Shown here piece by piece: positions 26,870 through 35,348 of a stretch of 64,000 nt of DNA. Numbering within the stretch: position 1 is the stretch's first letter; the number at the start of each line of letters is the position of its first letter. Origin of the DNA: Ruminococcus sp. (GTDB lineage Bacteria; Bacillota; Clostridia; Oscillospirales; Ruminococcaceae); the NCBI RefSeq assembly GCF_017549005.1, contig NZ_JAFYYT010000035.1:1-64000 (forward strand). Reading direction: 5' to 3'. The notes beneath the pieces were generated by a model, which saw only the letters and a list, made by a program, of their open reading frames with translations, made no database searches and was not told where the DNA came from. Both the position numbers and the translations under genes were made by a program.

Positions 26870-29047
26870 TTAATAAATGTAATCCGGCTGATAATTGATA
26901 TCAAGTCCTGTTTCATTTTTATAATAATCATTATTTGAAAGTACATATACACCATATCCTGTGTCATGTATCAATCCTGATTTCAGCGCATTATCAAACT
27001 CTCCATGTAATTTAAGCGACACAGAAAAACGCTGTAGCTTCCTTCGGACATCTTTACCACCAAATCTAATTTGAGCTAAAAGATCTGATGTTTCATCACA
27101 GTTATTTATGACAATACTTATCGTTTCGTCCTTAATAAGCTCAAAGCTTTCTGCATATGTCCTGAATGGTATTCTGTCAAATCCGCTACATTTCTTAGCA
27201 ATAGTATTCTCTTCTATGACATCATCAGAAAAACTAAAAAGTCTATTGTAATACTCTTTTATACATTCTTCGGATGAGATATCATTCCTTTTGTCAAGCA
27301 TATCTTTTACTATACTGGAACGAACTTTCATATCATCTTGAGGTTTCTCATCAGTCTCAAAAATAAAAACATCTCCGTGATCCATGTTACCATCACGGTT
27401 GCATCTTCCACCCGACTGCAAAATGCTGTCAAGTCCTGCAAGCTGTCGGAATACCGCCTGAAAATCAAAATCAACTCCAGCTTCAACAAGCGAAGTAGAT
27501 ACAACTGTTATTTTAGGAGCAGTATCCGGATGTTCACGCAGATTTATTAAATCTTCGCGTATATGCTCTATTGTTTCGGAACGATGCTGAGGCGTCATAT
27601 ATGTTGATAGATGATACTTCCTGCCTGATAATAACTGATAGGTATTTCTGGCTGTTTTTCTGCTATTAACAATAATCAAGCTTGAACCATACCTCATAGC
27701 TTTTTCAGCAATTCTTTCCATGTCAGTCATTCCGATATTAGAATATATACATTTCTGAAAGAAACTAAAGTCTTTCTTATCAGTAATCAGCTCTTTAAAA
27801 GAATTATCACCAATGTAACGTTTAAACATCTCGGTATAATCAGGCATTGTTGCCGAAAGAAAAATACATTCGCTGTTCAGATATTTTGTAATATATCCTA
27901 TGGCTCTCAGACATGGCTGTAAATACTCTTTTGGAAGCATATGCACTTCATCGAATACTATCACAGAATCGGCAATATTGTGCAGTTTTCTAAGCGATGA
28001 AACTTTATAATGATACAACGACTGAAAAAACTGGACACTTGTAGTTATAATAACAGGAGCATCCCAGTTTTCTGTAGAACGCTTAAGCTTTTCAAGCGTA
28101 GAATCATTTTCTGTATCATAGCAGTAATTTGAATGATGCTGAACTATATCTGTATATTTACCAAACATTTTTTCAAATATCTCAGCTGTCTGCTCGATAA
28201 TGCTGGTATATGGGATAACATAAATTATACGTTTCTTTTTATGCTCAACAAGCTTTTTCAGAGCTATTTTCATACTACAAAGAGTTTTTCCACTACCAGT
28301 TGGCATATCAAGAATATTTATTCGCGAATCATTCAGACAATTTTCAAAAGCTTGATCCTGTAATGACTTCCTTGCTTTTTTCAACTGAGTATCTAACGTG
28401 AAAGAATTGAGTTTCTTATCAATTATTTCAAGCATTTCTCCAAAATCAGATTTAAGCCCTCTTTCTATATCAGGCGAATAAAAAATCTCTGTATCAATAT
28501 AGTCTGCGTCAGTAAGGCAAGAAAAAAGATAACGAGTGAAAAAAGCGTATGTCTCAATCAATTCAGTCGTGTCTTTAGATTTGTGAAGAATTGCTGTAAG
28601 CTCTGAATAATCAGGCAGTTCAAGCTTTACTTCGTCCTTGTATGAACTGTAATCAGCTGTACCTTTATATTTTTCCATGCGTTTAAGTTTGGCATGAAGA
28701 GTACTGTCCGTGTCCGCATTATCAGCAGCTGTACCACCGTCAGGCAATCCTGTATGATGTCCTGCAATACAGTATTGAAGCAAATATGTCATTTGTTCAT
28801 CTACTTCATTTTTTACAAGTTTTCCTATTTCTATAGCACCGCAGGCAGAATGTTCATATTTTATAGTACTTCCTTTAAGTCTTTTCTGAAAATCTTCCGC
28901 ATACTTACCGAGATCATGCGCAATACCTGCTTTATATGCATAATCACGCATAAGCTCAACTGAATTTGAGGCTGCTTTTTCTGCTACGCCTATAAGATGC
29001 TCTTTTATTGTTTGATTTCGATTATCTATTGAATGAGCATTTTTCAT
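26870..29047 (-). CDS. cas3: Cas3 HD nuclease-helicase (type I-C)
   Basis: 725 residues from ATG at 29047, behind CAGGAGTGATAAA; upstream in-frame codons lie within the promoter. The HD domain has GIAHDLGKYAEDF (H44, D45) and AGHHTGLPDGG (95-105). The helicase has Walker A MPTGSGKT (248-255), FDEVHML (365-371) and VSTSLVEAGVDFDFQAVFRQ with SGGRCNRDG (motif VI). Cas3 is recruited to Cascade-bound DNA and degrades it processively. First gene of the cas operon. All catalytic motifs look intact. Confidence 0.96.
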   Translation of the reverse strand: MKNAHSIDNRNQTIKEHLIGVAEKAASNSVELMRDYAYKAGIAHDLGKYAEDFQKRLKGSTIKYEHSACGAIEIGKLVKNEVDEQMTYLLQYCIAGHHTGLPDGGTAADNADTDSTLHAKLKRMEKYKGTADYSSYKDEVKLELPDYSELTAILHKSKDTTELIETYAFFTRYLFSCLTDADYIDTEIFYSPDIERGLKSDFGEMLEIIDKKLNSFTLDTQLKKARKSLQDQAFENCLNDSRINILDMPTGSGKTLCSMKIALKKLVEHKKKRIIYVIPYTSIIEQTAEIFEKMFGKYTDIVQHHSNYCYDTENDSTLEKLKRSTENWDAPVIITTSVQFFQSLYHYKVSSLRKLHNIADSVIVFDEVHMLPKEYLQPCLRAIGYITKYLNSECIFLSATMPDYTEMFKRYIGDNSFKELITDKKDFSFFQKCIYSNIGMTDMERIAEKAMRYGSSLIIVNSRKTARNTYQLLSGRKYHLSTYMTPQHRSETIEHIREDLINLREHPDTAPKITVVSTSLVEAGVDFDFQAVFRQLAGLDSILQSGGRCNRDGNMDHGDVFIFETDEKPQDDMKVRSSIVKDMLDKRNDISSEECIKEYYNRLFSFSDDVIEENTIAKKCSGFDRIPFRTYAESFELIKDETISIVINNCDETSDLLAQIRFGGKDVRRKLQRFSVSLKLHGEFDNALKSGLIHDTGYGVYVLSNNDYYKNETGLDINYQPDYIY

Positions 29048-29089
29048 TTTATCACTCCTGAACAATATATCTGCAATATTACATAAAAC

Positions 29090-29118
29090 ATTATAACATT
29101 TTTGATAAGTTATGTCAA
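29090..29118 (-). promoter_or_regulatory. cas operon promoter
   Basis: Minus strand TTGACA (29113-29118), 17 bases, TATAAT (29090-29095): both boxes are perfect consensus. The leader to the cas3 start is about 35 bases. Such a strong promoter suggests constitutive expression of the interference and adaptation genes. Confidence 0.85.
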
Positions 29119-29443
29119 TAAAAAACAGACTAAGATATTCTATTTCTTTCAAACTCCAGTTTAAGTAAATATATCAAATTTACAAAATCACATATAATAC
29201 CGCCTTAAAAGTGGTACGTTTGAGAGTGACATCATGCAAAAGAACAACAAATTCGACGCTAATTTTTATTATTATTAGCACGGAAAGGTACGCTGCTTTA
29301 GATTTTTGTTATTTATTTGTTACTTATTGTGGTAAAAAATCACTAAAAATCAGTAAAAATGAAATTAAACGAATTGCTCTGAAACAACGCAATACAGGCG
29401 ATTACTCGAAATAGCACAAATTACAAAAAGTGCTTTGGCTCTC
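29119..29443. other. AT-rich intergenic stretch right of the cas operon
   Basis: No convincing gene. A 67-codon plus-strand frame (29211-29414) has poor composition and no ribosome site; its last third (KISKNEIKRIALKQRNTGDY) is Lys/Arg-rich. The stretch lies between the cas promoter and the tRNA-like sequence, where an ICE end would be expected to hold recombinase-binding sites. Confidence 0.4.
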
Positions 29444-29463
29444 TTCAATTCCCCTCGCTTCCA
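29444..29463 (+). other. tRNA 3'-end-like sequence, candidate attachment site
   Basis: TTCAATT (T-loop), CCCCT (T-stem 3' strand), CGCTTCC (acceptor 3' strand) and A (discriminator) appear in correct order and spacing for the last 20 bases of a tRNA before CCA. The bases to the left do not pair to complete a T-stem, so no whole tRNA is present. An intrinsic terminator follows at once. This is what remains at the distal junction when an element integrates into the 3' end of a tRNA gene. Needs the matching left end to confirm. Confidence 0.4.
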
Positions 29464-29475
29464 GCATCTGATCTA

Positions 29476-29516
29476 TCCCGATATACCATAAATATTATGA
29501 TATATCGGGATTTTTT
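29476..29516 (+). terminator. Intrinsic terminator after the tRNA-like end
   Basis: TCCCGATATA...TATATCGGGA with TTTTTTG on the plus strand: a ten-pair perfect stem. No complete plus-strand gene ends before it, so it appears orphaned, as a tRNA gene's terminator would be after ICE insertion. Confidence 0.8.
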
Positions 29517-29525
29517 GTTTATCCG

Positions 29526-29548
29526 CAAGGTATAAGGTTTATACCTTG
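29526..29548. repeat. Inverted repeat
   Basis: CAAGGTATAA-ggt-TTATACCTTG, a perfect ten-pair palindromic hairpin between two terminators. No U-tract follows on either strand. Confidence 0.55.
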
Positions 29549-29584
29549 TGTCTGGAATTTTAGCAAGGAACATTTTTCAAAATG

Positions 29585-29620
29585 AAAACAGACATGATCT
29601 TTATCGATCATGTCTGTTTT
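29585..29620 (-). terminator. Intrinsic terminator of the secreted protease-like gene
   Basis: AAAACAGACATGATC and its exact complement around a six-base loop form a 15-pair stem, with T-rich 3' flank on both strands. It lies about 60 bases beyond the stop at 29678. Confidence 0.75.
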
Positions 29621-29677
29621 AGTTTACTATTTATGTGGAATGGTTATCAGTCTGTCTGCTGACTGTTTATTATAGTT

Positions 29678-31288
29678 TCACTTTATTTCTGTCTCAAACG
29701 AGCCGTTATTGTCAGTATCGACTGCAACTCCGATAGTATTCTCGTCCTTTTCAAACAGGAATACCTTAGTATACTCAGTTGAGAATGTTACGTCAGTCCT
29801 TACATCGTCATTGTATGCAAATGCTTTGACATCATTTAAATTTGAAGCCTCAAGCACATAACCGTTATCTTCCTTAGTAAGAGTTGCGTCGTCTACGCCG
29901 CTGCCCTTAACTGAAAAACTATACCAGTCTGTTACCTTTTCTCCGTCATTAAGAACTATCTTGAGATCATAATCCGTGTTTTTACCGCTTACAGAAACTG
30001 AATCCGCCGGTGAGAACTTTGCCTCTGATCCTGAAGAAGCATTTGCCTTGAGCAAGCTGTTTTCATATGACATTGAAAGATCGAGCTCCTCGGGAGTCTG
30101 CACATTAAGTACATAGCTTGAAGAAGAATCGTTCAGTGCAAACATGATCGAGCTGTTCTTAAAGTCATAATCCGCCAGTGACGGAACAAGCTTGATATCA
30201 TCATCAGATGATGTGGAATTAGCGCAGTATACATTCTTGTCAGATTCCTTGACCAGCTTGTAGTTGCCCTTTATCTGAGCTGACTGAAGAGTAGCGATAT
30301 ATCTGCTGAATGTAGGCTCGTCAGAACCGTCAATATATCCGTGATAATTGATAAGATCAATATCATCTGTTACTAATCCTAAATAGTCATCATAATCCGA
30401 GCTGAGTTCATATACAGGAATAGTCCATGAACCGTCTGTTGTGCTGAAATACAGGCAGAAGTCCTCATCGTAGTCTACGCTGTTATTATCGTATATAAGG
30501 ATCTTTCCGTTATACTTCTTGCCGTTCTTGACATAAGTTCCGTACTCAACATCGTATGCAACAACAGCGTGACCTGCAAGGTACATTCTGTTGAAGTATC
30601 CGTAGAAGCATAACAATGTAGGAGAACCGTCCTCAAGGCACTTAATGAGCTTAAGGAGCTTTACGGGCTCAAGTCCGCTTACTGCAAGAGCCATTCTCTG
30701 ATTAGTATGGTCTGTAAACTGAAGTGCAAAATAGTAATTGATGAGCGACTTAACATCGTTTGTAGGAGGACCTGCAATATCATGCAGTGAAGCAGCGTCG
30801 CTCTGCCATTTGTCAGGCTGCATAACTCCGCGGCTTGCAAGTACGGAAGTAGTTGCCATTCCATAACATGAACCTGCCCAGGGAGCATACTTTACATTGT
30901 TGATTATACGTTCCTTTTCTGTATTTTTTAAACCGTCCATGAGCTTGTTCCAATACTCACTGCCCATGAAGTATGTATCACCGAAGTTCTCGGAAGAATT
31001 GCTGAACGACCAGTTATCAGCTCCGTCAACAAACTTTTCCTGGGGTTCGTTCTTTATCATACGACGTATAAGGTCATTGATCTTTCCGATAACGCTCTTC
31101 AGGTAAGAGCTTTCCAGATAGCTGTTCAGATTTGTTCCTGTTCCAACGTCCTGTAACCAATCGCTGAGAATGCTGTCGCCGTAGCCGAATGCATTTGCCT
31201 TCAGGCTGTTTTCAGGAACTCCCCCAATAGATTGTGCGGCAACAATAGTCAGAGCCATTGCTGCACTGATGATTTTCTTTTTTTTCAT
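29678..31288 (-). CDS. Secreted papain/C39-like cysteine protease-like protein
   Basis: 536 residues with a signal peptide (KKKKIISAAMALTIVAAQSI, cleavage likely near KANA). WAGSCYGMATTSVLASRGV (~residues 137-155), AGHAVVAYDVEYG (~237-250) and KILIYDNNS (~262-270) form the Cys-His-Asn order of papain-fold peptidases. A C-terminal region (~370-536) is beta-rich with Ser/Asp repeats and resembles an adhesion-like domain. No dockerin or sortase signal is seen. Proteolytic activity is inferred from motif order only. It is the first gene right of the candidate ICE boundary, with its own terminator. Confidence 0.55.
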   Translation of the reverse strand: MKKKKIISAAMALTIVAAQSIGGVPENSLKANAFGYGDSILSDWLQDVGTGTNLNSYLESSYLKSVIGKINDLIRRMIKNEPQEKFVDGADNWSFSNSSENFGDTYFMGSEYWNKLMDGLKNTEKERIINNVKYAPWAGSCYGMATTSVLASRGVMQPDKWQSDAASLHDIAGPPTNDVKSLINYYFALQFTDHTNQRMALAVSGLEPVKLLKLIKCLEDGSPTLLCFYGYFNRMYLAGHAVVAYDVEYGTYVKNGKKYNGKILIYDNNSVDYDEDFCLYFSTTDGSWTIPVYELSSDYDDYLGLVTDDIDLINYHGYIDGSDEPTFSRYIATLQSAQIKGNYKLVKESDKNVYCANSTSSDDDIKLVPSLADYDFKNSSIMFALNDSSSSYVLNVQTPEELDLSMSYENSLLKANASSGSEAKFSPADSVSVSGKNTDYDLKIVLNDGEKVTDWYSFSVKGSGVDDATLTKEDNGYVLEASNLNDVKAFAYNDDVRTDVTFSTEYTKVFLFEKDENTIGVAVDTDNNGSFETEIK

Positions 31289-31843
31289 ACCAATACTCCT
31301 TTTATAAATATTATTAAAGCTGAAAAGAATATAATTCTTGAGCTTTTTTAACGTTGATCCTGCATTTCTTTCTATATATTATGCATTGATTTTTTTGATA
31401 CTTTTCTGATATTCACCGCCTCAAAGTAAAAACATTCACCATATATGATTATTGTTTTATATTATTGTTAAATGAGATTGTTTTTGAAATGGTATTTGAA
31501 AAGTAAATAATATAAATACATTATATATATTATCACATTTTAAAAAGAAAGTCAATGAACAAAAAGAAAAAAACTTCAGAAAAATATGTGTAATCGGAAG
31601 ATTGCAGAACAATCATAATAGCAATATATCATAAATCTTTGATATCATATTTTGGAATACTGTTTTTCAGTTGAATACATAGTGGAGCTCCCGATATGTA
31701 TCAAAATGCATATGGGGAGCTCTTTGTGATATAGCAGTTATCACCAAAATGTCAAAATAATGATTATTGTGAAAAAATTATGATGTAATTTGTTTTAAAT
31801 AACATATCATATTCGTTTTGTCCACCTAATCCTCATAATAACA
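31289..31843. other. AT-rich intergenic region
   Basis: About 550 bases without a gene between two divergent genes. It contains the upstream region of the protease-like gene and a hairpin GAGCTCCCgATATG...CATATgGGGAGCTC at 31685-31712 followed by TTTG, which reads as a weak rightward terminator with no gene before it. No ORF or repeat family was recognised. Confidence 0.4.
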
Positions 31844-31844
31844 G

Positions 31845-31873
31845 TTGAATAAATTCTGAACAAATGGTAAAAT
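31845..31873 (+). promoter_or_regulatory. Promoter of the GH43-CE1 gene
   Basis: TTGAAT (31845-31850), 17 bases, TAAAAT (31868-31873). The leader is about 130 bases and contains an inverted repeat GCTCAA-N11-TTGAGC (31916-31938) that could bind a regulator. Confidence 0.55.
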
Positions 31874-32011
31874 GAACAAGGAATAGTGTTGAAACAGGCA
31901 ACAATATGTCAAAACGCTCAAAACGATATAGATTGAGCATGATAATTCATTTTGTGTTAACAGGGGATATGTTAGGCAAACAATACGAAAATGGATTCAG
32001 GAGGTATTAAA

Positions 32012-35000
32012 ATGAGATTTGGCAAAAAGTCAAAGGCAGCTGCGGCACTATTGCTTGCGGCAGCTGTTGTCATGCCGTCTGTTACCGGAGTTTTAGGTGC
32101 TCCGCAGACAGAGGCATCGGCAGCATCAACGGTTTCAAACCCTATAATATGGGCGGATGTACCTGATGACGACGTTATCAGAGTAGGCGACACATATTAT
32201 ATGGTAAGCACCACAATGTTTTTCAGTCCGGGAGCTCCCATTATGAAGTCGAACGATCTCGTTTCGTGGGAGATATGCAACTACGTTTTTGACACCTATG
32301 CAAACGGTGACGTTCAGAACCTTAAAAACGGCAAGCATGACTATTCTCACGGACAGTGGGCAACAAGCCTGCGCTATAACGAGAAGAACAACAAGTATTA
32401 TGCTTTCTTCGGAAGCTACGGCTCCAACAAGTCCTACATCTGCTCTACTGACGATATCGAGCATGGCGAGTGGTCGCGCGTTGAGCTGAATGGTATGTAC
32501 CACGACGCTTCTATCCTCTTCGATGATGACGGCAGGAACTACCTGGTTTACGGCGCAGGCGGTACCTGTAACATCAAGGAGTTCAATTCCGATATGACGG
32601 GCTGGAAGCAGGGCGGCCTTGAAAAGCAGCTGTTCAAGACAAATTTCGACAACCTCGCAGGCGAGGGCTGGCACATTCATAAGATAAACGGATACTATTA
32701 TATACTCGGTATCGCATGGCCGTCAGGTCACGGACGTCTTGAGTTCTGCTATCGTTCCAAGAGCCTCACAGGCAGCTGGGAGAACAAGACGCTCCTCGAT
32801 TCGGGACTCGGCTCCTACGGAAGCGGCTGTGCACAGGGCGGTATAGTTGATACTCCCGACGGTAAGTGGTACGGACTCCTCTTCCAGGACCACGGTTCTG
32901 TCGGACGTATTCCCGTACTCGTTCCCGTAACATGGCAGAACGACTGGCCGATGATGGGCGTTAACGGACGAGCTCCACTTACTCTTGACATCGGCTCGGG
33001 CAAGGGCACTGACCTTGCAGGCGATGACAGCTTCGATTACAGCTCCAACGACCTCGCTCTCGAGTGGCAGTGGAACCACAATCCCGATAACACCGCATGG
33101 TCGGTTACGGAGCGCGAGGGCTGGCTCAGACTCAAGAACAAGAACATGGCTTCAAATCTGCTGAATGCGCGTAATACCCTTACCATGCGTACAGAGGGAC
33201 CTGCCTGCAGCAGCTACATAAAGCTTGACGCTTCAAACATGAAGCCCGGCGACTATGCAGGACTTTCGGCGTTCCAGCTCATGTACGGCTGTATCGGCGT
33301 CCGCGTGGACGACAGCGGCTCAAAGAAGGTATATATGTCCGTCAACGGCGGAAACGATATAGGAAACAGCTCCAACAAGATAATTGCGGAGCAGAATATG
33401 AACGGCGACGAGGTATACCTCAAGGTAGACTTCAAGTTCGCAAACGTAGGCTCTGACGGAAGCTCCTCAAACAACATCGACAAGGCTAATTTCTACTATT
33501 CATACGATGGTATGAACTGGACGAAGCTTGGCCAGGAGCTCTCTATGTCCTATGACCTCAAGCTCTTCACAGGCTACAGAAGCGGTATCTACAGCTATCC
33601 TACAAAGACCACAGGCGGCTACGCTGACATCGACTTCTTCGAGTATGACCGTCAGACCTGGAACGGCTGCAACGGCAGCAAGGTACTCAGCGGTACGCCC
33701 GTTGTAATAGAGCCCGACGAGAACGGCTATTACTTCCATAATACTTTTGAGAGCGGCACGGAATCATGGACGGGAAGAGGTTCCGCAAAGGTAGCGGCTG
33801 ACAAGACCGAGGCTTATCAGGGCAGCGGCTCCCTTGCCTGCACAGGCAGAGAAGCAAGCTGGAACGGCGCTTCAAGGAACCTTTCATCGGCAGTTTTCAA
33901 GGCAGGACAGGAGTACAGCTTCAGTACGGTAGTAAAGTATACTGAAGGACCTGCGTCGCAGAAATTCTACCTCACTCTCCAGTACGAGGACGGCACAGAC
34001 GAGGTCAAGTACGACAAGATAGCCATAGTTGACGATGTACCCAAGGGCGAGTGGGTACAGCTTGCAAATTCAAGCTATAAGATACCCGATAATGCAACAA
34101 ATATGCAGATGTACGTGGAGACTGATTCCGATGATTACAGCTTCTACGTTGACGAATCCATAGGCGGAGTTTCAGGTACGACAATAGGCGGTCCAAAGCC
34201 TGTGAAAACCATACTCGGCGACCTCAACGGCGACGAGAGGGTTGACAGCTTTGACGTGGCAGCAGCGAGAAAGGCTGTTGTAAGTCAGAAATTTGCGGAC
34301 AGCAGAGCCGAAAAGGCTGCCGATGTTGACAAGAACGGCAAGTTTGAGGCTGCCGACCTTGTACAGATCCAGAAGTTTGTACTGGGAAAGATCAGTGAGT
34401 TCACAAAGTCCGAGGCTTCTCAGACAGACGATAACGACTCGGGCAATAATAAGACTGCTGCCTATACTATGGAAGCGTACACCAAGCTTATCGAAGCAAA
34501 GGTGGCAAATAAAGAGCCTGATTCCTCACATCAGGAAAAATCGGGAGTGAAATACGGCACTATAAAGAGCGGTACTTACTACTCGACTACCTGCAAGCGC
34601 AACAAGCCGTACAATATACTTCTTCCCGCCAATTATGATGAGAGCAAAAAGTATCCTGTCCTTTATGTAATGCACGGCTACTGGGAAAACCAGGACAGAA
34701 TGATAATCAAGGGCAACGGCACTATGTATACCCGTCAGATAATAGGCAATGCTATTGCTGAGGGCGAAGCAGAGGATATGATAGTTGTGTTCCCTTACAT
34801 CTACTCCAGTGCAACGCAGGCTGACTGTTCAGCAATGGACGACGCAAACAATGCAGCGTATGACAATTTTATAAATGACCTCACAAAGGATCTTATGCCT
34901 TATATCGAAAAGACATACAGTGTCAGGACGGGCAGAGAGAATACTGCGATAACAGGCTTCTCAATGGGCGGACGCGAATCGCTCCTCATAGGTATGCAGC

Positions 35001-35272
35001 GCCCCGACCTGTTCAGCTATATCGGAGCTATCTGTCCTGCCCCCGGCGTTACAGGCGACTTCAAGTGGAAGAATGGAGAAGAGCCGCATCTCGTATTCCT
35101 CACAGCAGGAAGCAACGACGAGGTTGTATACTCAACGCCGAACGGATATCATGAGAGCTTCACGAAAAACGGAGTCCCTCACGTATGGCACTACGTAAAC
35201 GGCGGATATCACGGCGACAACTCCATTCATGCACATCTTTACAACTTTGTGCGTGCGGTTTTCAAGGCATAG
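32012..35272 (+). CDS. Cellulosomal GH43-CBM22-dockerin-CE1 xylan-degrading enzyme
   Basis: 1086 residues from ATG at 32012 behind CAGGAGGTATTAAA. Signal peptide to ~37. GH43 (~40-330): catalytic base region WADVPDDDVIRVGDTYYMVS, modulator HDASILFDDDG, acid in EGWHIHKINGYYY. A beta-sandwich module follows (~340-545), then CBM22 (~570-720, NTFESGTESWTGRGSAKV), dockerin (~735-800, LGDLNGDERVDSFDVAAAR plus AADVDKNGKFEAADLVQIQK), and a C-terminal CE1 esterase (~825-1086) with GFSMGG, AGSNDE and GGYHGD as Ser, Asp, His. It should remove arabinose or xylose and feruloyl/acetyl groups from arabinoxylan while docked on a cellulosome. The dockerin is internal rather than terminal. Domain identities are solid; exact substrate is inferred. 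Confidence 0.92.
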   Translation: MRFGKKSKAAAALLLAAAVVMPSVTGVLGAPQTEASAASTVSNPIIWADVPDDDVIRVGDTYYMVSTTMFFSPGAPIMKSNDLVSWEICNYVFDTYANGDVQNLKNGKHDYSHGQWATSLRYNEKNNKYYAFFGSYGSNKSYICSTDDIEHGEWSRVELNGMYHDASILFDDDGRNYLVYGAGGTCNIKEFNSDMTGWKQGGLEKQLFKTNFDNLAGEGWHIHKINGYYYILGIAWPSGHGRLEFCYRSKSLTGSWENKTLLDSGLGSYGSGCAQGGIVDTPDGKWYGLLFQDHGSVGRIPVLVPVTWQNDWPMMGVNGRAPLTLDIGSGKGTDLAGDDSFDYSSNDLALEWQWNHNPDNTAWSVTEREGWLRLKNKNMASNLLNARNTLTMRTEGPACSSYIKLDASNMKPGDYAGLSAFQLMYGCIGVRVDDSGSKKVYMSVNGGNDIGNSSNKIIAEQNMNGDEVYLKVDFKFANVGSDGSSSNNIDKANFYYSYDGMNWTKLGQELSMSYDLKLFTGYRSGIYSYPTKTTGGYADIDFFEYDRQTWNGCNGSKVLSGTPVVIEPDENGYYFHNTFESGTESWTGRGSAKVAADKTEAYQGSGSLACTGREASWNGASRNLSSAVFKAGQEYSFSTVVKYTEGPASQKFYLTLQYEDGTDEVKYDKIAIVDDVPKGEWVQLANSSYKIPDNATNMQMYVETDSDDYSFYVDESIGGVSGTTIGGPKPVKTILGDLNGDERVDSFDVAAARKAVVSQKFADSRAEKAADVDKNGKFEAADLVQIQKFVLGKISEFTKSEASQTDDNDSGNNKTAAYTMEAYTKLIEAKVANKEPDSSHQEKSGVKYGTIKSGTYYSTTCKRNKPYNILLPANYDESKKYPVLYVMHGYWENQDRMIIKGNGTMYTRQIIGNAIAEGEAEDMIVVFPYIYSSATQADCSAMDDANNAAYDNFINDLTKDLMPYIEKTYSVRTGRENTAITGFSMGGRESLLIGMQRPDLFSYIGAICPAPGVTGDFKWKNGEEPHLVFLTAGSNDEVVYSTPNGYHESFTKNGVPHVWHYVNGGYHGDNSIHAHLYNFVRAVFKA

Positions 35273-35309
35273 TTTTAGACTTCAAGAGATTGACTTCCTT
35301 TTAAGAGAA

Positions 35310-35342
35310 ACACCGCAGCTTTCGTAAAAAAGTTGCGGTGTT
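35310..35342. terminator. Bidirectional terminator between convergent genes
   Basis: CACCGCAgCTT...AAgtTGCGGTG with short T-runs on both strands, lying between the GH43-CE1 stop (35272) and the MATE stop (35349). Confidence 0.65.
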
Positions 35343-35348
35343 CTGCGT

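Noticed and set aside
29211-29414. 67-codon plus-strand frame right of cas3
   Set aside because: AT-rich, no Shine-Dalgarno, no family resemblance; treated as intergenic, although a decayed recombinase fragment cannot be excluded.
29444-29466. Complete tRNA gene
   Set aside because: Only the 3' strand elements exist; the 5' T-stem, anticodon arm and acceptor strand are absent to the left.
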